From contig CAYJIL010000076.1 in NCBI GenBank assembly GCA_964370235.1, positions 1-11,211 on the forward strand: a DNA stretch of 11,211 nt. Reading direction: 5' to 3'. The notes under the pieces are model-generated. The model saw only the letters and a list, made by a program, of their open reading frames with translations. It was not told the DNA's origin and searched no databases. This document shows positions 6,462 through 11,211 of this stretch, piece after piece. The stretch comes from CAYJIL01 sp964370235 (lineage in GTDB: Bacteria > Bacteroidota > Bacteroidia > Bacteroidales > Rikenellaceae). A program made the position numbers and the translations under genes. The stretch's first letter is position 1, and every line of letters starts with the position of its first letter.

Positions 6462-8039
6462 TTAAAATGGTGATTTACTCAAACCCATAGCTATATCTTC
6501 TTGCGAATTGTTTGTAGTGTTTTGTTGCTGAGGATTTTGTTGTGGAGCACTAGCCTCACTCACAAACGATGTACTCTCAAAGTCGGTGTACGTTTGTGGT
6601 GCACCATTAGTCGAAGGTGTTTGGTAGAACTCGGGCACATCGTCAAAATTGGTAAACAGAGCTTGCTCTTTTTTAAACTTCAAACGCACAATATCTGTTG
6701 GACCATTACGGTGTTTAGCCACAATAATTTCGGCAGTACCCGGTATTAGCGGCGTACCATCCTCGTCGTGGGTTAGGCCATAGTACTCGGGACGGTGAAT
6801 GAACGATACAATATCGGCATCCTGCTCAATTGCTCCCGACTCACGCAGGTCTGATAGTTGTGGTCGCTTGTTACCACCACGTGTCTCTACCGAACGGTTA
6901 AGCTGCGAAAGTGCAATAATTGGCACATTAAGCTCCTTGGCAATTGCCTTGAGCGAACGTGAGATTGCCGCAACCTCTTGCTCACGATTACCCCTAGTGT
7001 CGCTAGGGCCTGTCATAAGCTGCAAGTAGTCAATTATGATAATTTGTATGTCGTGCTGTTTTTTTAGTCGTCGAGCCTTGCTCCTAAACTCAAAGATAGA
7101 TAGCGAAGGGGTATCATCTACAAAGAAAGGCGCATTTTGTAGTGGCACTACCGACTTGTGTAGTCGCTCCCACTCGGCCTCGGATAGGCGGCCGTTTTTT
7201 AGCGTTCGAGAGTCGATACCCGACTCCGAAACAATTAGACGATTAACCAGCTGCACCGAGCTCATCTCTAGCGAGAAAAAAGCTACTCCACGTGCATACT
7301 GTATTACTATATTTCTTGCTAGCGAAAGTACAAAGGCAGTTTTACCCATCGATGGACGTGCCGCAATAATTACAAGGTCGCTAGGCTGCCAACCCAGAGT
7401 TAGTTTATCTAGGTCGGTAAAACCCGAAGGCACACCACTCAAACCGTCGGGCTTGAGTGCTGCCTCTTCAATTGACTTGAGGGCACGGCGCACAATGTCA
7501 TACGACTTTTGTACATCACGTTTTATGTGACCTTCTGACACTTTGAATATTTCGCCCTCGGCAAAATCGATGAGGTCGGTTACGTCTATTGAGTCATCAA
7601 AAGAGTTCTTTTGAATATCGTTTGTGGCACGTATTAGTTCTCGCTGTATATACTTTTGAGCAATAATCTTGGCGTGAAACTCTACGTGTGCAGCACTACC
7701 CACCTTTTGTGTTAGCATTGCAAGGTAGGCTGCTCCTCCAACTTTGTCGAGATCGCCTTTGCGGTTAAGCATTTCGCCCACCGTATATACATCTATTGGC
7801 TCTAGCTTTTCCGAAAGATCAAGAATGGTCTTAAATATTACAGTGTGTGCCTCTTTATAGAACGATGCACTTGTTAGCACATCTTGCACCGAGAAAATCG
7901 CATCTTTCTCAATCATGAGTGCTCCAAGTATCGCCTGCTCAAGCTCTAATGCTTGTGGTGGCACAAGCCCCGTTTCGCCTGCCAGATCGGCAATTGTGTC
8001 GTTACTATTCTTGTATGATCTCTTATTATAGTTAGCCAT
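6462..8039 (-). CDS. dnaB: Replicative DNA helicase DnaB
   Basis: A 525-residue hexameric 5'-3' helicase that unwinds DNA at the replication fork. The N-terminal primase-interacting domain begins at LVPPQALELEQAILGALM (25-42). A linker of about 135-200 precedes the RecA-like motor: GVPSGFTDLDKLTLGW (202-217), Walker A ARPSMGKTA (227-235), FFSLEMS (254-260), Walker B IIIIDYLQLM (333-342), SQLNRSVE (378-385), DLRESGAIEQDADIV (397-411) and AKHRNGPTD (441-449). The reading frame is continuous with no intein, although dnaB is a frequent intein host. The C-terminal tail (about 498-513) is rich in Gln and Asn and unlikely to be structured. It is the first gene of a transcript that continues into ftsE. 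A TAnnTTTG element lies about 46 bases upstream of the start. Confidence 0.97.
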   Translation of the reverse strand: MANYNKRSYKNSNDTIADLAGETGLVPPQALELEQAILGALMIEKDAIFSVQDVLTSASFYKEAHTVIFKTILDLSEKLEPIDVYTVGEMLNRKGDLDKVGGAAYLAMLTQKVGSAAHVEFHAKIIAQKYIQRELIRATNDIQKNSFDDSIDVTDLIDFAEGEIFKVSEGHIKRDVQKSYDIVRRALKSIEEAALKPDGLSGVPSGFTDLDKLTLGWQPSDLVIIAARPSMGKTAFVLSLARNIVIQYARGVAFFSLEMSSVQLVNRLIVSESGIDSRTLKNGRLSEAEWERLHKSVVPLQNAPFFVDDTPSLSIFEFRSKARRLKKQHDIQIIIIDYLQLMTGPSDTRGNREQEVAAISRSLKAIAKELNVPIIALSQLNRSVETRGGNKRPQLSDLRESGAIEQDADIVSFIHRPEYYGLTHDEDGTPLIPGTAEIIVAKHRNGPTDIVRLKFKKEQALFTNFDDVPEFYQTPSTNGAPQTYTDFESTSFVSEASAPQQNPQQQNTTNNSQEDIAMGLSKSPF

Positions 8040-8084
8040 TGTCTGCTCTTTTGTGTGTTACTCACCCCAATATAAAGGTAGCAA

Positions 8085-8092
8085 CAAAGGTA
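8085..8092 (-). promoter_or_regulatory. Candidate -7 promoter element of dnaB-ftsE
   Basis: TACCTTTG on the minus strand fits TAnnTTTG exactly and lies 46-53 bases upstream of the dnaB ATG. The -33 element is weak: a TTG is present, but 25 bases upstream rather than about 20. It faces away from the receptor promoter in the same 185-base spacer. Confidence 0.5.
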
Positions 8093-8192
8093 ATCAAAAT
8101 CTGTTTAAAATATAAATCAATGTTACTTGCTGCAAAATATTCTTGGCTAGCAATTTTTTGTGTATTTAACAGTTTAATACAGTTGTAATTAC

Positions 8193-8200
8193 TATCTTTG
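8193..8200 (+). promoter_or_regulatory. Candidate -7 promoter element of the TonB-receptor/DUF4249 operon
   Basis: TATCTTTG fits TAnnTTTG exactly and ends 24 bases before the receptor ATG at 8225. The 8-base palindrome GTAATTAC (8185-8192) touches it directly and could be an operator half or chance. No strong -33 element is present at about 20 bases upstream (only a T-rich AGTTTAA). The leader just before the ATG is A-rich, as is usual in this phylum. Confidence 0.5.
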
Positions 8201-8224
8201 CCACTTGTTAAAATAAAAAGTTAA

Positions 8225-10528
8225 ATGAGGAAGTTATTTTTACTCACTACATTGTGGGTATTATCGCTAGGTATTGCCTTGGCACAAGAGGGGCGCATTA
8301 GAGTTAGTGGAAGCGTAACAGATAGCGACAATTTGGCCATTATTGGTGCAGTTGTTGTTATAAACGAAATGGGAAATATTGGTGCTGTAACCAATGCTAG
8401 TGGTGAATATTCACTATCTGTACCAAGGGGAGAATACACTTTGCAGGCATCTTTTTTGGGGTATAAAACTGTCGAAAAAAAGATAGAGGTAGCCCACGAG
8501 AGCATAGTTTGTGATTTTGAACTACCTACCGATGCCATTGCCGTAAATGCTGTTATTGTTACACAAAAAAGGCTCGACGACAAGATGACAAGTGTGCAGA
8601 TTGGTGCCGAGAAAATAGACATGGAGCTACTCTCAAAAACTCCTACCATGTTTGGCGATACCGACATAGTAAAAGCAATGACTCTATTGCCGGGTGTAAA
8701 GGCCGAGAGCGATGGATCGAGCGGTATTCAGGTGCGAGGAGGTACTTCGTCACAAAACCTTATGCTACTAGACGATGCTTCGCTATATAATTCGGGACAT
8801 GTTATGGGTATCTTTTCGGTTTTTAACGATGATGCTCTCAATAATGCTACCCTTTATAAAGGCCTAATACCATCGCAATATGGTGGTGCAACATCATCGG
8901 TGTTCGATATTCACACTCGCATGGGCGATAGATCAGACTATAAATACTCGTTCGATATTGGGCTACTGTCGGCAAAAGCCTCTGTCGAAGGGCCTATCCA
9001 AAAAGACAAAAGTTCGTTTTTTCTGTCGGCACGTCGTTCATACTTTGATGTGTTTTTAAAGGCTACCGAAGAGTACAGTGGTAATACTCTAAATTTTTAT
9101 GATGTAAACGCTAAATTGAGTTTCTCGTTTGGCGACAAGGATATAGTGTCCCTTTCATATTTTACTGGTATGGATAACATGGGGCTCGAAGATATGATGA
9201 AAATTAAGTGGGGCAACAAAGCATCTACACTCAAATGGACACACACCTATAACGAAGATTTATTTGCTGCCACTTCGCTAATATGGTCTGAGTATATCTC
9301 TACCAACGATATGGCTATGCTCGAAATGGAGAATAGCTATTCGAGTTTTATTCGCAACTATTCGCTTCGTCACGAGTATAATTGGAATTTGGGCAGCAAG
9401 CATAATCTACGTTTGGGCTTGCAAACTACACTGCTAGACCTCAAATCGGCCGATATGCAAACACTCGATTACGGTATTTCCGAAAGGCGTAAAAACTGGG
9501 AGAATAGTTTGTGGATAAACGATGAATGGTCGTTAACAAATCGCTTTTCGGTTTCGGCCGGGTTGCGCCTAAATAGCTACTCGGCGCTGGGAGGCGCACC
9601 ATATTACCAGCTCGATGATGATAATAACATTGTTAACGAAACATACTACTCTAGTAGTGATATTGTTAAAACATACCTAATGTTCGAGCCTCGTTTGAGT
9701 ATGAATTATAGGCTCACCCCCAGCCAAAGCATAAAAGGTGGTTATAGCCGCACGACACAAAATATTCATGGTCTCAAAAACGGCACAATGTCGCTGCCGT
9801 TTGACAGATATACGGCAAGTAGCAACCTCATTAAACCCGAAATTGCCGACCAAGTGTCGCTAGGCTACGTTACTCTTACCAAGGATCAGGAGTTTGAGTT
9901 TTCGGTAGAGGGCTATTACAAGAGTGTCGACAACGTTTATGACTATGTTAACGGAAAGAGTTTTGCATCCGAAATAGAGATTGAGCGCATTATCCTAGGT
10001 GGGCAAGGTCGTAGCTATGGTGCCGAATTTTTGGTTAAAAAGAATTTGGGACGATTGACAGGTTGGCTGGGCTATACGCTTTCGTGGACTCAAAACAAAA
10101 TTGAGGGTATAAACAATGGCGACTGGTACACCGCAAGTAACGACCGCCGCCACGATGTGTCGCTAGTTACAATGTATGATATAGGTGGTAATTGGAGCGC
10201 ATCGGCTGCCTTTGTATACAATACGGGGCAAGCGCTCACCGCACCAAGTGCTAAGTACGACATAGATGGCAAGGTAGTGTACTACTACAACGAGCGAAAC
10301 GGCTATCGTGCGCCCGATTACCATCGTCTCGACTTTAGCTTCTCTAACACAAAAAAGCACAAGAACTATACTCGCCAGTGGACATTTGGGCTATATAACG
10401 CATACTCTCGTTACAATCCATTTATTGTTAGTTTCGAAGATGACGAAAATAACCCAACAGGCACCAAAACCATACAGTATTCGCTTTATGGCATCTTGCC
10501 ATCGGTTACCTATGGCGTAAAATTCTAA
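8225..10528 (+). CDS. TonB-dependent receptor with carboxypeptidase-regulatory-like domain, DUF4249-associated type
   Basis: A complete 767-residue outer-membrane receptor, expected to import a ligand with energy from TonB-ExbBD. A signal peptide (1-20, ending IALA before Gln21) precedes a carboxypeptidase-regulatory-like domain at about 26-100 (VSGSVTDSDNLAIIGAVV, SGEYSLSVPRGEYTL). The plug spans about 120-230 and contains ALLPGV-like TLLPGVKAESDGSSG (153-167), IQVRGGTSSQNLMLLDDA (168-185), GIFSVFND and PSQYGGATSSVFDI. The barrel fills about 240-767 and ends in VKF with a terminal Phe, the outer-membrane assembly signal. The plug wording (VRGG..QN..LLDD, FSVFN, YGG..SSV) fits receptors paired with DUF4249 lipoproteins rather than SusC. 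Such a lipoprotein gene starts 9 bases downstream. The cargo cannot be told from the sequence. The long frame on the opposite strand (8221-8667) is a shadow. Confidence 0.93.
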   Translation: MRKLFLLTTLWVLSLGIALAQEGRIRVSGSVTDSDNLAIIGAVVVINEMGNIGAVTNASGEYSLSVPRGEYTLQASFLGYKTVEKKIEVAHESIVCDFELPTDAIAVNAVIVTQKRLDDKMTSVQIGAEKIDMELLSKTPTMFGDTDIVKAMTLLPGVKAESDGSSGIQVRGGTSSQNLMLLDDASLYNSGHVMGIFSVFNDDALNNATLYKGLIPSQYGGATSSVFDIHTRMGDRSDYKYSFDIGLLSAKASVEGPIQKDKSSFFLSARRSYFDVFLKATEEYSGNTLNFYDVNAKLSFSFGDKDIVSLSYFTGMDNMGLEDMMKIKWGNKASTLKWTHTYNEDLFAATSLIWSEYISTNDMAMLEMENSYSSFIRNYSLRHEYNWNLGSKHNLRLGLQTTLLDLKSADMQTLDYGISERRKNWENSLWINDEWSLTNRFSVSAGLRLNSYSALGGAPYYQLDDDNNIVNETYYSSSDIVKTYLMFEPRLSMNYRLTPSQSIKGGYSRTTQNIHGLKNGTMSLPFDRYTASSNLIKPEIADQVSLGYVTLTKDQEFEFSVEGYYKSVDNVYDYVNGKSFASEIEIERIILGGQGRSYGAEFLVKKNLGRLTGWLGYTLSWTQNKIEGINNGDWYTASNDRRHDVSLVTMYDIGGNWSASAAFVYNTGQALTAPSAKYDIDGKVVYYYNERNGYRAPDYHRLDFSFSNTKKHKNYTRQWTFGLYNAYSRYNPFIVSFEDDENNPTGTKTIQYSLYGILPSVTYGVKF

Positions 10529-10537
10529 ACATACATC

Positions 10538-11211
10538 ATGAAAAAATATATTTATAATATAGCACTAATATTTGCAGCAGCGTTTTTGTTTGCATGCGAA
10601 AAAGAGATATATCTCGATTACGAGTCAATAGACCCACAATATGTTATTGAGGCAGTTGTCGAAGATAATGTTTATGAGGTTAAACTGTCGATGACTCGTG
10701 ATATGAACCAAGCCCAATCGCAGAGTATTGCTGGTGCCACGGTTATGATTACATCTCCCGATGGTATGCAGCACCTTTTACCATACATCGCCCAAGAACA
10801 GATATATCGTTACAAGGCTCAAACCTCGCAGCTAGGCGAGCATAAACTCAATGTGCAAGTAGATGACAAAACCTTTACAAGCTCATCGGTTCGATCACTT
10901 GCTCCTATACCCGAAACATTTATAGCAAGGCGTGAAGATTTACTAATGATGGGTAAACGTTTGGGGCTACGATATACATTTCACGATTTTGAGGGCGAGC
11001 CAAATTTTTATGTAGGGCGTGCCTATGTAAATGGCGAAGTATATACAAGGCGCGATATTAGGGACGATCACCAAGATGGCGAAATTCTAGATATGTATGT
11101 GCTACTAGAGGAGTTTGGAGTTAACGAAAACCAAGATCCACAAGAGGATTATTTGCATGATGGCGATACCGTTGTAATAACCATATCGTCAATTGACGAG
11201 AATGTATGGTT
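10538..11211 (+). CDS. DUF4249-family lipoprotein (partial, 3' end outside window)
   Basis: The ATG at 10538 opens 224 codons that run off the right edge without a stop. A lipoprotein signal, MKKYIYNIALIFAAAFLFAC, puts the lipidated Cys at residue 20, followed by EKEIYLDY. The text CEKEI.LD...PQYVIEAVV at the mature N-terminus, then beta-rich stretches (KLSMTRDMNQ, AGATVMITSPDG, YRYKAQ, LGEHKLNVQVDDK), is the pattern of DUF4249 proteins, which are commonly encoded right after a TonB-dependent receptor in Bacteroidetes. The gap to the receptor is 9 bases, so they form one operon. By analogy with SusD it may be a surface-exposed receptor partner, but the family's role is not established and I assign none. 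DUF4249 members are usually somewhat longer than the visible part, so the missing piece is moderate. Confidence 0.82.
   Translation, partial: MKKYIYNIALIFAAAFLFACEKEIYLDYESIDPQYVIEAVVEDNVYEVKLSMTRDMNQAQSQSIAGATVMITSPDGMQHLLPYIAQEQIYRYKAQTSQLGEHKLNVQVDDKTFTSSSVRSLAPIPETFIARREDLLMMGKRLGLRYTFHDFEGEPNFYVGRAYVNGEVYTRRDIRDDHQDGEILDMYVLLEEFGVNENQDPQEDYLHDGDTVVITISSIDENVW

Noticed and set aside
7036..7530. 164-codon open frame on the plus strand
   Set aside because: It is antisense to the conserved motor domain of dnaB and has a Ser/Arg/Cys-rich composition typical of a shadow.
6462..8039. Possible intein in dnaB (also considered in gyrB)
   Set aside because: Both proteins read continuously through their conserved motifs at normal length, with no splicing-domain insertion.
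8143..8151. TTGGCTAGC shared between this spacer and the leader at 1300-1307
   Set aside because: Only about nine bases match, CTAGC is frequent throughout the window, and the second copy does not form the same hairpin; probably chance.
8221..8667. 148-codon open frame on the minus strand
   Set aside because: It lies wholly opposite the well-supported start of the TonB receptor, covers its promoter-proximal end, and shows no recognisable domain; it is a shadow frame.
1..11211. CRISPR arrays, tRNA or rRNA genes, insertion sequences, phage or defence genes
   Set aside because: No regularly spaced repeats, RNA-gene sequence, transposase-like frame or terminal inverted repeats were seen on either strand.

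Overview
The window looks like a chromosomal segment of a Bacteroidota bacterium, most likely order Bacteroidales. The evidence is a short GyrB of about 650 residues, a dnaB-ftsE pair whose FtsE is of the Bacteroidetes type, two TonB-dependent-receptor-like proteins with an N-terminal carboxypeptidase-regulatory-like domain, a lipoprotein of the DUF4249 type, promoters of the TAnnTTTG kind, and A-rich leaders without clear Shine-Dalgarno sequences. I cannot fix the family or genus by eye.

Layout, left to right. Positions 1-1283 (minus) hold the first 427 codons of an outer-membrane beta-barrel protein whose C-terminus lies outside the window. Its roughly 200-base upstream region carries a candidate promoter, a leader hairpin and a large AT-rich dyad. 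The dyad is probably the terminator of the next operon and has a perfect FNR-type palindrome at its centre. Positions 1486-5562 (minus) form a compact series transcribed gyrB > msrC-like free methionine-R-sulfoxide reductase > znuA > znuC. gyrB/msrC overlap by 8 bases and znuA/znuC share one base; 42 bases separate msrC from znuA. Positions 5728-8039 (minus) hold dnaB followed by ftsE, closed by a clear intrinsic terminator. Positions 8040-8224 are a divergent promoter region. Positions 8225-11211 (plus) carry a complete TonB-dependent receptor and the start of its partner lipoprotein, which runs off the right edge.

The core is housekeeping: DNA supercoiling (GyrB), replication fork unwinding (DnaB), division/envelope ATPase (FtsE) and oxidised methionine repair. 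Around it are three envelope functions: a metal (probably zinc) ABC uptake pair with no permease gene beside it, and two separate outer-membrane receptor loci. I found no RNA gene, CRISPR array, insertion sequence, phage or defence gene, and no convincing new multi-gene system. The points most worth checking are the FNR-like site in the left receptor's upstream region, the permease-less znuAC pair with a substituted metal ligand in ZnuA, and a possible metal-regulator site before znuA.
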